Shown piece by piece: positions 15,364 through 24,543 of a stretch of DNA of 64,000 nucleotides. The stretch's first letter is position 1, and every line of letters starts with the position of its first letter. Under the pieces are notes generated by a model. That model did not search any database, was not told where the DNA came from, and saw only the letters and a program-made list of their open reading frames with translations. Both the position numbers and the translations under genes were made by a program. Origin of the DNA: Aalborgiella sp043769295 (GTDB lineage Bacteria > Pseudomonadota > Gammaproteobacteria > Burkholderiales > Burkholderiaceae_C); NCBI GenBank assembly GCA_043769295.1, contig JAYVJL010000029.1, positions 1 through 64,000 of the forward strand. The letters run 5' to 3'.

Positions 15364-16878
15364 ATGACATCCAGCGCTTCCGCTCTTCACCCCAGAAAAC
15401 CGTACAAAAACATCGATTTTGTACGGTTTTTGATGTGCCCGCCATTCTATGTGATGTTGTTGCTACTTGTTGTTGAGGCCGCTTTGTCTGCCTCAACGAC
15501 TTGGCTCATCATCAAGGCCGGACGCGACGTGGCCAACGAAGCGTTCCTGATCGCTGATTTTGTCTGGATTGTGGCCGCCCAAAGCGCCGCCTATGTGGTG
15601 GGTGCGGTGAGCTGGGTGTTTGCAGAGCGGGCTGGTTTTGGTGCGTTTGGCCGCTACATGATGCGTTTTGCCCGTGACAACAAACGATTTGCGAGTTTGT
15701 TGGGCGACAAAACAGCCCGTGAAACCGTGGAACCATTTCTAACCAACGAGACGTTTCACATTTTTTTTGAGTTGATGTACGAGCTTGAAGCTGATTTGAA
15801 GCTCTTTTTTGGCCTGATTTTCAACTCGCTGGTGCTCGGTTTTGCCATTGATGCAGGCCTGCCCGTGGCCTATGCCCTGGTGTTTGCGATACTGATGTGT
15901 CTGCAATGGTGGGTGCGCAAACCCATTGCTAAAGCCTATTTGAACAACCAGCGCCAAACCAACCGCCTAACCGCCCATACCTACAACGCCTGGGACAACA
16001 TTTTCAGCGGCAACCGCTACAACTTTCGGCTCTGGCACGCCGGTTTCAAGCTGCGCCTGCGCAACGCGCTGGATGCTCAAATCCGGGCCATTATGGCGCG
16101 AGAGGGCTTGTCCACCCTCAGCGGCATCATTGCACTGGGTGTAGTTTTTGGTTATATCGTGGTCATCGCCGCACGTGATGTGGGTGATATGGCCTTGCTG
16201 ATCGGCTTGGCCGCCACCTTGCCGCGCCAGATTGAGCTGTCGCACGACGTACACGGTTTGGTCACGGGCTGGAACGACCTGCTGGCCGTGTGGACACGCA
16301 TTGGTGGTGCCTGCAACACCATGCACCCCGAGCCGGATGCTGCTTTTGATGAACGCATCCAGTTCGACCGCCTCTCGCTGACCTTGCAATTGCCCGCCGG
16401 TGGCGTGACCTTGCCCTGCGACACCCTGCTGCAGGCGCAGATGCTGGTCAAGCAACAGCGGTTTGGCCGGATTTTGGTCCGTGGCAGCAACGGCTCGGGC
16501 AAATCAACCCTGTTGGCAGCGCTGAAAACACACATCGGCAGTCAAGCTTTTTATTGGCCTACGTCCGACAGCTTGACTTTTGCTTACGCCAAGCAAGCCG
16601 AAAATAAGCAGTCAACTGACGCAGAAGGGAACGAACTGGATGAGGATGAAGAAGACAGCGAAAATAATGATTTGCACCTCAAAAGCGGTTTTTCTTCAGG
16701 TGAGCGGCAGTTGAAGTCCCTGCAGGAAATCGTCAACAACACTCGGGCCGAGGTGTATTTGCTGGATGAATGGGATGCCAATCTGGATGCCCACAACCGC
16801 GCGCAGGCTGAAAACTGGGTTGAGAACCTAGCGACCCGCGCCCTGGTTGTGGAGATTTCACACAGAGATCGAAGCTGA
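15364..16878 (+). CDS. Divergent ABC transporter, membrane plus ATPase domain
   Basis: A 504-residue protein with an N-terminal membrane domain (helices near residues 25-50, 65-90, 150-170, 175-195, 240-260 and 262-280) and a C-terminal nucleotide-binding domain. The Walker A is RGSNGSGKST (about 377-386), the signature is SGFSSGERQ in place of LSGGQ, and the Walker B is AEVYLLDEWDANLD. An acidic insert (NELDEDEEDSEN) interrupts the ATPase domain. It resembles cyclic-peptide or SbmA/BacA-like half transporters in layout, but I cannot name the substrate. Either TTG at 15361 or ATG at 15364 could be the start. It lies between icd and clpS without obvious relation to either. Confidence 0.75.
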   Translation: MTSSASALHPRKPYKNIDFVRFLMCPPFYVMLLLLVVEAALSASTTWLIIKAGRDVANEAFLIADFVWIVAAQSAAYVVGAVSWVFAERAGFGAFGRYMMRFARDNKRFASLLGDKTARETVEPFLTNETFHIFFELMYELEADLKLFFGLIFNSLVLGFAIDAGLPVAYALVFAILMCLQWWVRKPIAKAYLNNQRQTNRLTAHTYNAWDNIFSGNRYNFRLWHAGFKLRLRNALDAQIRAIMAREGLSTLSGIIALGVVFGYIVVIAARDVGDMALLIGLAATLPRQIELSHDVHGLVTGWNDLLAVWTRIGGACNTMHPEPDAAFDERIQFDRLSLTLQLPAGGVTLPCDTLLQAQMLVKQQRFGRILVRGSNGSGKSTLLAALKTHIGSQAFYWPTSDSLTFAYAKQAENKQSTDAEGNELDEDEEDSENNDLHLKSGFSSGERQLKSLQEIVNNTRAEVYLLDEWDANLDAHNRAQAENWVENLATRALVVEISHRDRS

Positions 16879-16977
16879 TCGACACAGCGGCGCTTGAATT
16901 GCCCTGTTTCACCTTCATTGTCTGGGTGGTATTCAGACTTGGCGATCAGCGGCAACATCACCCGTTACAATGATTTC

Positions 16978-17343
16978 ATGGCAACAAAATCACCTGTAAA
17001 ACCCCCAAAAAACCCGGCACCCATCATCGCGCCAAAACGGGACGATGGAGACACCACTGTGCTGGAGCGCGTGCCGCAAAAGACAAAACCGCCGCAGATG
17101 TACCAGGTTGTGATGTTGAACGACGACTACACCCCGATGGAGTTTGTGGTGTTTGTGATCCAGGAGTTTTTCAATAAAGACCGTGAAGCGGCCACCCAGA
17201 TCATGCTGAAAATCCATCTGGACGGCAAAGGCATATGCGGCGTGTTCTCCAAAGACGTGGCCGCCAGCAAGGTGGAGCAGGTTGCAAGTGCCGCCAAAGA
17301 CCACGGCCATCCACTGCAATGCCAGAGTGAACCCCTTGAATGA
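16978..17343 (+). CDS. clpS: ClpS adaptor for ClpAP protease
   Basis: Adaptor that delivers N-degron substrates to ClpA. The 121-residue protein has a flexible Pro/Lys-rich N-terminal arm (residues 1-40), then YQVVMLNDDYTPMEFVVFVIQEFF, where NDDYTPME forms the N-degron pocket. It ends with GKGICGVFSKDVAASKVEQV, the ClpA-contact region. The ATG at 16978 starts MATKSPVKPP and gives normal family length; the frame is open further upstream to 16894 without a better start. clpA follows 159 bp later on the same strand. Confidence 0.95.
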   Translation: MATKSPVKPPKNPAPIIAPKRDDGDTTVLERVPQKTKPPQMYQVVMLNDDYTPMEFVVFVIQEFFNKDREAATQIMLKIHLDGKGICGVFSKDVAASKVEQVASAAKDHGHPLQCQSEPLE

Positions 17344-17502
17344 AGCGTTCAGTGCCCCATATTCATACTCAAAGGAACAAATAAAGACCGCACCGTCTCC
17401 AAACGGGGAGGAAAAATGTAGAGTATCGGTGTAGGTCAGTAAAAATGAGTGGAAACCAGTGAAAGTCAGTGAAAGTTTATCAACTAGGCCAAAGGAAACA
17501 GC

Positions 17503-19851
17503 ATGATTGCCCAAGAGTTAGAAGTTAGTTTGCACATGGCCTTTGTCGAAGCGCGTCAACAGCGCCATGAATTCATCACCGTCGAGCATTTGCTGCTGGC
17601 GCTTCTGGACAACCCCAGTGGTGCCGAAGTGCTGCGCGCCTGTTCGGCCAACATCGACGATTTGCGTAAATCGTTGACCAGTTTTATTGCGGACAACACA
17701 CCGCAAGTCGCGGGTACCGACGATGTCGACACCCAACCCACGCTGGGCTTTCAGCGGGTGATCCAGCGCGCCATCATGCACGTGCAATCCACCGGCAGCG
17801 GCAAAAAAGAAGTCATCGGTGCCAACGTGCTGGTTGCCATTTTTGGCGAAAAAGACTCGCATGCCGTGTACTACCTCCACCAACAAGGTGTGACACGTCT
17901 GGACGTGGTCAACTTCATCGCCCACGGCATCAAAAAGAGCGACCCGCCGGAGCCGGTCAAATCAGGCGAAGCCGCAGAGCAAGGGGAAGAAGGCGCAGCC
18001 GAGAAGTCTGACAAGCAGTCTCCACTAGACCAATACGCCCAAAACTTGAACCTGATGGCACTCAGCGGCAAGATCGATCCGCTTATTGGCCGCGACTACG
18101 AAGTCGAGCGCACGATTCAAATCCTCTGCCGCCGCCGTAAAAACAACCCATTGTTGGTGGGCGAGGCGGGCGTGGGCAAAACCGCGATTGCCGAGGGCTT
18201 GGCATGGCGCATCACGCAAAAAGAGGTGCCAGAAATTTTGGCCGACTCCGTCGTTTATTCGTTGGACATGGGCGCATTGCTGGCAGGTACAAAGTACCGT
18301 GGTGATTTTGAGCAGCGTTTGAAAGGCGTGCTCAAACAACTCAAAGACAAACCAAACGGCATTTTGTTCATTGACGAAATCCACACCATCATCGGTGCGG
18401 GTGCGGCCTCTGGCGGCACCATGGACGCGTCCAATTTGCTCAAACCCGCTCTCAGCTCAGGCCAGCTCAAATGCATTGGTGCAACCACGTTTACCGAGTA
18501 CCGTGCGATTTTTGAGAAAGATGCCGCACTGGCGCGCCGTTTCCAGAAAATTGATGTCGTCGAACCCACTGTGGCTGAAACGGTGGATATTCTCAAAGGC
18601 TTGAAATCGCGTTTTGAAGAGCACCACGGCGTGAAATACGCGTTGGCGGCGCTGCAAGCCGCTGCTGAACTCAGCGCCAAGTACATCAACGACCGCCATT
18701 TGCCCGACAAGGCGATTGACGTGATCGACGAAGCCGGCGCTGCCCAACGCATCCTGCCAGCATCCAAACGCAAAAAAATCATCAGCAAAGCCGAAGTCGA
18801 AGAAATCGTGGCGAAAATCGCGCGCATTCCGCCCGCCAACGTGTCCAACGATGACCGCAGCAAGCTGAAAACGCTGGAACGCGACCTGAAAAGTGTCGTG
18901 TTTGGCCAAGACAAAGCCTTGGACGTGCTGGCATCCAGCGTCAAAATGGCGCGTTCCGGTTTGGGCAAGGGTGACAAGCCGATCGGTTCCTTCCTGTTCA
19001 GTGGCCCCACCGGCGTCGGTAAAACCGAAGCCGCCAAGCAGTTGGCCTACATCATGGGCATTGACCTGATTCGCTTTGACATGAGCGAGTACATGGAGCG
19101 CCACGCGGTGAGCCGTTTGATCGGCGCGCCACCGGGCTACGTCGGTTTTGACCAAGGTGGTTTGCTGACCGAAGCCATCACCAAAAAGCCGCATTGCGTG
19201 CTGCTGCTCGATGAGATTGAAAAAGCCCACCCAGACATTTTCAATGTGCTGCTGCAGGTGATGGACCACGGCACGCTGACGGACAACAACGGTCGCAAAG
19301 CCGATTTCCGCAACGTGATTTTGATCATGACCACCAACGCGGGCGCCGAGACCATGAACAAGGCGACCATCGGTTTCACCAACCCGCGCGAAGCGGGTGA
19401 CGAGATGGCCGACATCAAACGCCTGTTCACGCCAGAGTTCCGCAACCGTTTGGATGCGACCGTCAGCTTCAAGGCGCTGGACGAAAACGTGATTCTGCGC
19501 GTGGCAGACAAGTTCTTGCTGCAACTGGAAACCCAGCTGGCCGAGAAGAAGGTCGAAGTCACCTTCACCGACGGCTTGCGCAAGTATCTGGCGAAAAAAG
19601 GTTTCGACCCGCTCATGGGTGCGCGCCCGATGCAGCGCCTGATCCAGGACATGATTCGCCGCGCCCTGGCCGACGAGTTGCTGTTCGGCCGTTTGGTCGA
19701 TGGTGGCCGCTTGACGGTGGACATCGCCCTGAAAACGGATGAGAAAGGCGTGGAAACCGGCGAAGTAGTTTTGGACATCACACCGCTGCCGAAAGTCGCG
19801 AAGAAAGACGGGAAAGCTAAATCTGAAGCGGAAGAAGTTTCAGAGGGTTGA
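17503..19851 (+). CDS. clpA: ATP-dependent Clp protease ATPase subunit ClpA
   Basis: Unfoldase that feeds substrates to ClpP. The 782-residue protein has an N-domain (MIAQELEVSLHMAFVEARQQRHEFITVEHLL), a first AAA domain with Walker A GEAGVGKT, and a second with GPTGVGKT plus SEYMERHAVSRLIGAPPGYVG. The ClpP-contact loop is present as IGF in TIGFTNP. A strong AAAGGAAAC ribosome binding site precedes ATG. The 160-bp gap from clpS contains degenerate GTCAGTGAAA repeats (about 17435-17476). The gene ends about 40 bp before a large palindrome that may terminate it. Confidence 0.97.
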   Translation: MIAQELEVSLHMAFVEARQQRHEFITVEHLLLALLDNPSGAEVLRACSANIDDLRKSLTSFIADNTPQVAGTDDVDTQPTLGFQRVIQRAIMHVQSTGSGKKEVIGANVLVAIFGEKDSHAVYYLHQQGVTRLDVVNFIAHGIKKSDPPEPVKSGEAAEQGEEGAAEKSDKQSPLDQYAQNLNLMALSGKIDPLIGRDYEVERTIQILCRRRKNNPLLVGEAGVGKTAIAEGLAWRITQKEVPEILADSVVYSLDMGALLAGTKYRGDFEQRLKGVLKQLKDKPNGILFIDEIHTIIGAGAASGGTMDASNLLKPALSSGQLKCIGATTFTEYRAIFEKDAALARRFQKIDVVEPTVAETVDILKGLKSRFEEHHGVKYALAALQAAAELSAKYINDRHLPDKAIDVIDEAGAAQRILPASKRKKIISKAEVEEIVAKIARIPPANVSNDDRSKLKTLERDLKSVVFGQDKALDVLASSVKMARSGLGKGDKPIGSFLFSGPTGVGKTEAAKQLAYIMGIDLIRFDMSEYMERHAVSRLIGAPPGYVGFDQGGLLTEAITKKPHCVLLLDEIEKAHPDIFNVLLQVMDHGTLTDNNGRKADFRNVILIMTTNAGAETMNKATIGFTNPREAGDEMADIKRLFTPEFRNRLDATVSFKALDENVILRVADKFLLQLETQLAEKKVEVTFTDGLRKYLAKKGFDPLMGARPMQRLIQDMIRRALADELLFGRLVDGGRLTVDIALKTDEKGVETGEVVLDITPLPKVAKKDGKAKSEAEEVSEG

Positions 19852-19892
19852 TGCTGAAGGTGAGCGCTTTCTACAGCCGCTAGCCCACCCAT

Positions 19893-19960
19893 CCGTTCGT
19901 CCTGAGCCTGTTGAAGGAGTCTTAAAGGCTTCGACATGCTCAGCCCGAACGGATTTTTTT
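19893..19960. repeat. Interspersed palindrome, possible clpA terminator
   Basis: Two 25-nt arms, 19893-19917 and 19928-19952, pair at about 20 of 25 positions. The left arm contains CGTCCTGAGCCTGTTGAAGG and the right CTTCGACATGCTCAGCCCG. This is the widely scattered GTTCGTCCTGAGC/CTTCGACA palindrome known to me from many proteobacterial genomes. A run of eight T follows the right arm, so it can also terminate clpA transcription. sbcB starts 27 bp beyond the T run. Confidence 0.8.
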
Positions 19961-19986
19961 TGCCAATTTTTGAGTTATCGTTCGTC

Positions 19987-21588
19987 ATGGCTACTAGTTC
20001 CCCTTTTCCTTCTCCATCGCACACTTTTCTCTGGCACGACTACGAAACCTTCGGCATCAACCCCCGCGTTGACCGCCCCTCCCAGTTCGCTGCCATCCGC
20101 ACCGATGCCGATTTGAACGTCATCGGCGAGCCCCTCATGCTGTATTGCCAGCCCGCGCCCGACTATCTGCCCGACCCGGTGTCCTGCCTGATTACCGGCA
20201 TCACACCGCAAATCTGTCTGGAACGCGGCATCCCCGAGCATGAATTTGCCGCGCAGATCGAAGCTGCCTTGTCCCAACCCGGCACCATCGGTGTGGGCTA
20301 CAACACCATCCGTTTTGACGACGAATTCACCCGCTTCATGCTTTGGCGCAACCTGCGCGACCCCTACGCCCGCGAGTGGCAAAACAACTGTGGCCGCTGG
20401 GATTTGATGGACGTGGTGCGGACGGCATACGCTCTTCGCCCCGAAGGTATTAACTGGCCGTTGAAGGATATTTCAGCCGAAGAGTTGGCATCCATCGCTG
20501 CATCAAATACCAGAAATACTACAAATAACATAGCACTTAAGTCAATAAATACGCCGGCTAGAGGCCTAAATGACCCTCTAAATTCAGAAATTACCCCAAT
20601 TTCACGTCAAAAGCCCAGTTTCAAGCTGGAAGACCTGACCAAAGCCAACGGACTCGCCCACGAAGCCGCGCACGATGCGCTGTCAGACGTTCGGGCGACG
20701 ATTGACTTGGCGCGCTTGATCAAAAAAACCAATCCAAAATTGTTCGACTTCTGCCTCAGTCTGCACAAAAAAGACCGCGTCGCCGCCGAACTTGGGTTAC
20801 CGACGACGTTGCAAAACGCACGGCCTTTTTTGCATATTTCGGGCATGTTCCCGTCTGAAATGGGTTGCATCGCCATCATGTTCCCGCTGGCCATGCACCC
20901 GACCAATAAAAACGAGATGATCGCCTGGGACTTGGCGCATGACCCGAGCGAACTGGCGCTGCTGAAGCCCGACGAAGTCCGCCTGCGCCTGTTCACCAAA
21001 TCCAGCAACTTGCCCGCCGGCATGACCCGCTTGCCCATCAAAACCGTGCATTTGAACAAATCGCCCATGGTGATCAGCAGCCTGAAAACCCTGAGCGCCG
21101 AGATGGCGTACAAGTGGGGCATTGACATCGCTGCACAAATGCAAAACGCCGAAAAAGCCACCGAATTACCCGATATGAGCGCTCTGTGGCCCGTGATTTT
21201 TAAGCGTCCAGAGGCTGAAAACGACGCTGCGCCTGATGTGGACGCCGACCTCTACGGCGGCTTCGTCGGCAACAACGACCGCCGCCGCTTGACCCAGCTC
21301 ATCGCTTTGAAGCCAGACAAACTCGCTGAAGCCCGCACCGGTTTCGAAGACGAGCGCCTGGAAGAACTCGTCTTTCGCTACAAAGCCCGCAACTTCCCCG
21401 ACATCTTGAACGACGACGAGCAAGAGCGCTGGTACCAACACTGCGCCGCCAGATTACAAGAAGGCGAAGGTGGAGCGCGTTCCCTAGAAGCCTTCTACGC
21501 CCAGTTGAACGAACTCTCCAAAACAGCAGATGCAAAAGACAACGAGATTCTGACGACCTTGGCGGAATATGGGGATAGTTTGGCTTAG
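19987..21588 (+). CDS. sbcB: Exodeoxyribonuclease I
   Basis: A 3'-5' single-strand DNA exonuclease of the DEDDh class used in mismatch repair and recombination. The 533-residue protein has FLWHDYETFGINPRVDRP (about residues 14-31, first catalytic Asp/Glu), the GYNTIRFDDEF motif, and HEAAHDALSDVRATIDLA. Compared with the E. coli protein as I remember it, about 45 extra residues sit between GINWP and FKLEDLTKANG. That insert contains IALKSINTPARG, encoded by a copy of the 46-bp repeat (20518-20563). The ATG at 19987 is chosen over one at 19936 that lies inside the upstream palindrome. Confidence 0.93.
   Translation: MATSSPFPSPSHTFLWHDYETFGINPRVDRPSQFAAIRTDADLNVIGEPLMLYCQPAPDYLPDPVSCLITGITPQICLERGIPEHEFAAQIEAALSQPGTIGVGYNTIRFDDEFTRFMLWRNLRDPYAREWQNNCGRWDLMDVVRTAYALRPEGINWPLKDISAEELASIAASNTRNTTNNIALKSINTPARGLNDPLNSEITPISRQKPSFKLEDLTKANGLAHEAAHDALSDVRATIDLARLIKKTNPKLFDFCLSLHKKDRVAAELGLPTTLQNARPFLHISGMFPSEMGCIAIMFPLAMHPTNKNEMIAWDLAHDPSELALLKPDEVRLRLFTKSSNLPAGMTRLPIKTVHLNKSPMVISSLKTLSAEMAYKWGIDIAAQMQNAEKATELPDMSALWPVIFKRPEAENDAAPDVDADLYGGFVGNNDRRRLTQLIALKPDKLAEARTGFEDERLEELVFRYKARNFPDILNDDEQERWYQHCAARLQEGEGGARSLEAFYAQLNELSKTADAKDNEILTTLAEYGDSLA
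20518..20563 (+). repeat. 46-bp dispersed repeat, copy 4 (inside sbcB)
   Basis: Left arm ACTACAAATAACATAGC, core GTCAATAAAT, right end ACGCCGGCTAGAG. It sits in an insert absent from the E. coli enzyme as I recall it. Confidence 0.85.
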
Positions 21589-21593
21589 ATTGC

Positions 21594-22811
21594 TCACAAA
21601 TCAAACGCCCGCTGCACAAACCAGTACAAGGCCAAGAGCGCGATGAGGACGGAGCCCCATTTGAAAATGCCGACTTGGTAAAACTTCGTGCTGCGTAGCC
21701 AAAACGCCAGCGGCATGAACACGGCGACGATGGCGAGTTGGCCGCCTTCGATGCCGACGTTGAAGCCGACCAGCGCGGTGATCAGCGCATTTTGCGGCAA
21801 ACCGAGGTCTGCCAGTACGGAGGCGAAGCCGAAGCCGTGGATCAAACCGAAACCGAAGGCCATGACCCAGCGCTTGCTGTCCACCACGCCACGAATGTTT
21901 TGGATGGCTGCGACAATGATGGACGCCGCAATCGCCGACTCGACCCAGCGCGACGGCAGGCTGACCACACCCAGCGCGGCCAGGCTCAGGGTGATGGAGT
22001 GGGCAAGGGTGAAAGCGGTGACGACTTTGAGCACTTCTTTGAGGGTGGCAATGAAGGACGGTGCGGGCTGGATGTCGGTGATGCGTTTGCCGTTTGCTGA
22101 ATCAATCTTGCGAAAAATCAGCACCGCTGGCAGCAGCAGGGACAGCAAAAAGAGGATGTGGTCATAGCCGATCCAGATATGAAAAGCCCCTTCAACCACG
22201 TATTGTTGGAAGGTTTCCCAAGCGCTGGGCGCTTGGAGTGGCAGCTTTTGGGTGGCGGATTCTGTGCCCAAAATGACAGACAGCGCTTCTTTCTCTCCGG
22301 GCGCGAGCCATTGCACCAAGCCGCGATGCGACGGATCCACATCAAACAACAGTGAGTATTTGACCTGCAAAGCCTCTGTGATCGCAGCACCACAGGCGGC
22401 GGTCAAGCTGAGCACGGCGTAGGTACCATCGCTGTGTTTGTCCAGCTGCATGGGTGCGGCAGTCGTCAACGTACAGGGTTTGTCTTTGCTGGTCAGCGTC
22501 AGGTTTGACGTGGCGTATTTGGTGATGTCGTCAGCGCGCGCGCGTACTTCGCCCCAGGTCAGCGCGCCGTCGTTGTCGCGGTCCAGCTGCAGCACGTAGT
22601 CCAGGTCACGCAGGGCGATGTCCCAGCGGATGGCCACATCCGAGCCGCCAGCTTGGGTGACGCTCATGGTCAAATAGCTGTCGCTGGGTTTGTGGGCTTG
22701 GACGCTGGTGGATGCAAATAAAGTCAAAAATAATAGCACTATAGGCAATAAATACACCGGCTGTAGTGATTTTTTGAGATTATTAACCAGATTTAAAGTG
22801 AAATGAGCCAT
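21594..22811 (-). CDS. HupE/UreJ-like membrane protein with EF-hand-like motif
   Basis: A 405-residue protein with a signal peptide, a soluble domain of about 180 residues, and a C-terminal membrane domain of about seven helices that resembles HupE/UreJ_2 (FHIWIGYDHILFLLSLLLPAVL, then FTLAHSITLSLAALG, and GFGLIHGFGFASVLADLGLP). His residues in the membrane part suggest metal transport, but this is inference. An EF-hand-like loop, DRDNDGALTWGE (about residues 77-88), lies in the soluble domain. The signal peptide core QPVYLLPIVLLFLTL is encoded by a copy of the 46-bp repeat (22721-22766). Its start ATG overlaps the stop of the TPR gene by 1 nt (TAATG), so the two are translationally coupled. 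Confidence 0.8.
   Translation of the reverse strand: MAHFTLNLVNNLKKSLQPVYLLPIVLLFLTLFASTSVQAHKPSDSYLTMSVTQAGGSDVAIRWDIALRDLDYVLQLDRDNDGALTWGEVRARADDITKYATSNLTLTSKDKPCTLTTAAPMQLDKHSDGTYAVLSLTAACGAAITEALQVKYSLLFDVDPSHRGLVQWLAPGEKEALSVILGTESATQKLPLQAPSAWETFQQYVVEGAFHIWIGYDHILFLLSLLLPAVLIFRKIDSANGKRITDIQPAPSFIATLKEVLKVVTAFTLAHSITLSLAALGVVSLPSRWVESAIAASIIVAAIQNIRGVVDSKRWVMAFGFGLIHGFGFASVLADLGLPQNALITALVGFNVGIEGGQLAIVAVFMPLAFWLRSTKFYQVGIFKWGSVLIALLALYWFVQRAFDL
22721..22766 (+). repeat. 46-bp dispersed repeat, copy 5 (signal peptide of HupE-like gene)
   Basis: AAAATAATAGC arm, AGGCAATAAAT core, ACACCGGCTGTAG end. Read on the minus strand it encodes the hydrophobic QPVYLLPIVLLFL of the signal peptide. 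Confidence 0.8.
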
Positions 22812-24028
22812 TATTTCACCCCCGCCAGCTTGGCCAGCTTCATCAGGTTATCGGCCAGTTCAACCAGATTCGCATCCTCGTACTTGGTTTGCTTCAGCCA
22901 CGCCAGCGCGGGCTCAGCGGCTGCCGTGTCCTTGGCGGCCAGGGCGGTGCGCAGCAGCACCTCAGCGTCACGCGGTTCTTTTTGCAGTTTGTAGTTGTTC
23001 GCAGCCAAGATGAGTGCTTTTCTCGGGTTGTTTTCAATGTCCAGCTCAAAGCGGGCCGCCTCCTGCTCATGCAGGCGATCGCCGCGCTTGGCGGCTTCGA
23101 CAAAGCGGTCGCGCAGGGCGCTGGCCCAATCAGTTGCTTTTTTATGGTTCGTGGCCTTGCCAGCCAAGGCCAGGCGCAGCAGCAAAATGTCGGAGCGTTC
23201 CCAGTCAGCCAGCAGCGTAATCACCGCTTCAGGCTTCTTTTGTTGCAGCAAAAAGTCGGCGTAGGCACCGAGCAAAAACTGGTCTGTCACGCCCAGTTTC
23301 AAGGCGCGTTGGAAGTAGGCATCGGCTTCGTCAAAACGGTTGAGGCGAATCGCCATCTCCGCTAAACGCGTTAGTTCCCACAACAAAAGTTCGGGGGCGG
23401 CTGTTGGTTCTGCTTTCACAGCCGCGTTCAAGCTTTCAAAAGCGCTTTGCAGTTCACCCGTTGAAGCGCGGACGTATTGGGTGCAGCCTGCCGCAAACAG
23501 CGGTGTCACCAAAGGCTTCATGGCATCACATTCAACCTGCGCTTTGGCGTAATTGGCTTGCACCATCTGGATGGCGGCGCGCCAGGCCATAGCCTCGGGC
23601 GACTTGGGGTCGGCCAAACTGGCTTTGTCGAGACTACTCAATGCGCCGTCAAAATTGTGGCTGTATTGCTGCAGCATGCCTTTGATTTGCCAATACGACG
23701 CGGTCAATGCAGCGTAACGCGCTGGCGCAGCCTTGTCCAGCGGAGTCAGGGCCGCAGACGCATACCCCACATAACGCGGGTCGCCTTGTGCCATGGACAG
23801 GTCAAAATACCGCCGCGCAATCTCAATCCGCAGCGCCACGTCATCCGGTTTGGCCTCCAGCTGCTTGCGCAGCGACTGCAAACGACGCGCGGATGGATCA
23901 GTCGCACTCAGCGGCAGGCGCTCAACCACGTCGCTGTCGTTGGCGGGGGTGAACGGGGCGGCTTGGGTGACTAAGGTGATGAAAAGGCAGAATAAAGCTG
24001 CAAAAGGCGGAATCAGTGGTCGAAACAT
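22811..24028 (-). CDS. Secreted tetratricopeptide-repeat protein
   Basis: A 405-residue protein with a signal peptide (FAALFCLFITLVTQAAP) followed by TPR-like helical repeats along the whole length, for example KGMLQQYSHNFDGALSSLDKASLADP (about 125-150) and AEMAIRLNRFDEADAYFQRALKLG. It is presumably a periplasmic scaffold. Its stop overlaps the start of the HupE-like gene as TAATG, so the two proteins are probably made together and may interact. The family is not one to which I can assign a role. Confidence 0.75.
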   Translation of the reverse strand: MFRPLIPPFAALFCLFITLVTQAAPFTPANDSDVVERLPLSATDPSARRLQSLRKQLEAKPDDVALRIEIARRYFDLSMAQGDPRYVGYASAALTPLDKAAPARYAALTASYWQIKGMLQQYSHNFDGALSSLDKASLADPKSPEAMAWRAAIQMVQANYAKAQVECDAMKPLVTPLFAAGCTQYVRASTGELQSAFESLNAAVKAEPTAAPELLLWELTRLAEMAIRLNRFDEADAYFQRALKLGVTDQFLLGAYADFLLQQKKPEAVITLLADWERSDILLLRLALAGKATNHKKATDWASALRDRFVEAAKRGDRLHEQEAARFELDIENNPRKALILAANNYKLQKEPRDAEVLLRTALAAKDTAAAEPALAWLKQTKYEDANLVELADNLMKLAKLAGVK

Positions 24029-24069
24029 GGGAAATCGTTCAGAAGTGTCAAAAAATTGATTAAAGGTGA

Positions 24070-24115
24070 CTGTAGCCGATGTATTTGTTGCCTATTATGC
24101 TATGAAATAGATAGT
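24070..24115 (-). repeat. 46-bp dispersed repeat, copy 6 (after PIN toxin gene)
   Basis: Minus-strand copy; right end CTGTAGCCGATGT on the plus strand, core ATTTGTTGCCT, arm GCTATGAAATAGATAGT. It begins 2 bp downstream of the toxin stop. Confidence 0.85.
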
Positions 24116-24117
24116 GT

Positions 24118-24543
24118 TCATTCAGCTCTGATAAATGGATTGACTATCGAAACGCCCGTTTGTTCAAAGTCTTTCACATTGCGAGTAATCATGGTCAGGT
24201 TGTGGCACAGCGCCGTGGCCGCTATCAAGTTATCTATGCCTTTGTTTCCAGTTTGTACGCAAAGCCTGCCCCAGAGCTTGGCGATTTGCGGGGTGATAGG
24301 CAAGATGTTTTGGGCAAACTGCAATTCTGTTGCCACCAGCCACTGGGCGAGTTCATCAGCAAAGCCACGGTTTGTTTTTGTTTCTAGAGCACGTTGCTTG
24401 GCGATGCCAGCTTCAATTTCGCCAATCGTCAGCGCACTTAAAAAGGTTGTTTCACTGGCTTGTGTTTTGAGAAATGTCACCACGCCAGCATTGGGTTTGG
24501 CTTTGCGCAGCTCAGACAGCACCACAGTGTCCAGCAAAATCAT
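24118..24543 (-). CDS. PIN-domain toxin (VapC/FitB-like)
   Basis: A 141-residue PIN ribonuclease. The acidic triad is visible as MILLDTVVLSE (D5), the mid-protein Glu in TIGEIEAGIAK, and NKGIDNLIAATA followed by ITRNVKDFEQTGV. It is closest in style to FitB: family signatures IGEIEAG and TRNVKDF. Its start overlaps the stop of the antitoxin gene by 4 nt (ATGA), the classic toxin-antitoxin coupling. A copy of the 46-bp repeat (24070-24115) lies 2 bp after its stop. Confidence 0.88.
   Translation of the reverse strand: MILLDTVVLSELRKAKPNAGVVTFLKTQASETTFLSALTIGEIEAGIAKQRALETKTNRGFADELAQWLVATELQFAQNILPITPQIAKLWGRLCVQTGNKGIDNLIAATALCHNLTMITRNVKDFEQTGVSIVNPFIRAE

Noticed and set aside
18457..19524. 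Long open frame antisense to clpA
   Set aside because: Its codons are the complement of the strongly conserved ClpA AAA domains, it has no ribosome binding site, and it shows low-complexity composition typical of shadow frames in G+C-rich genes.
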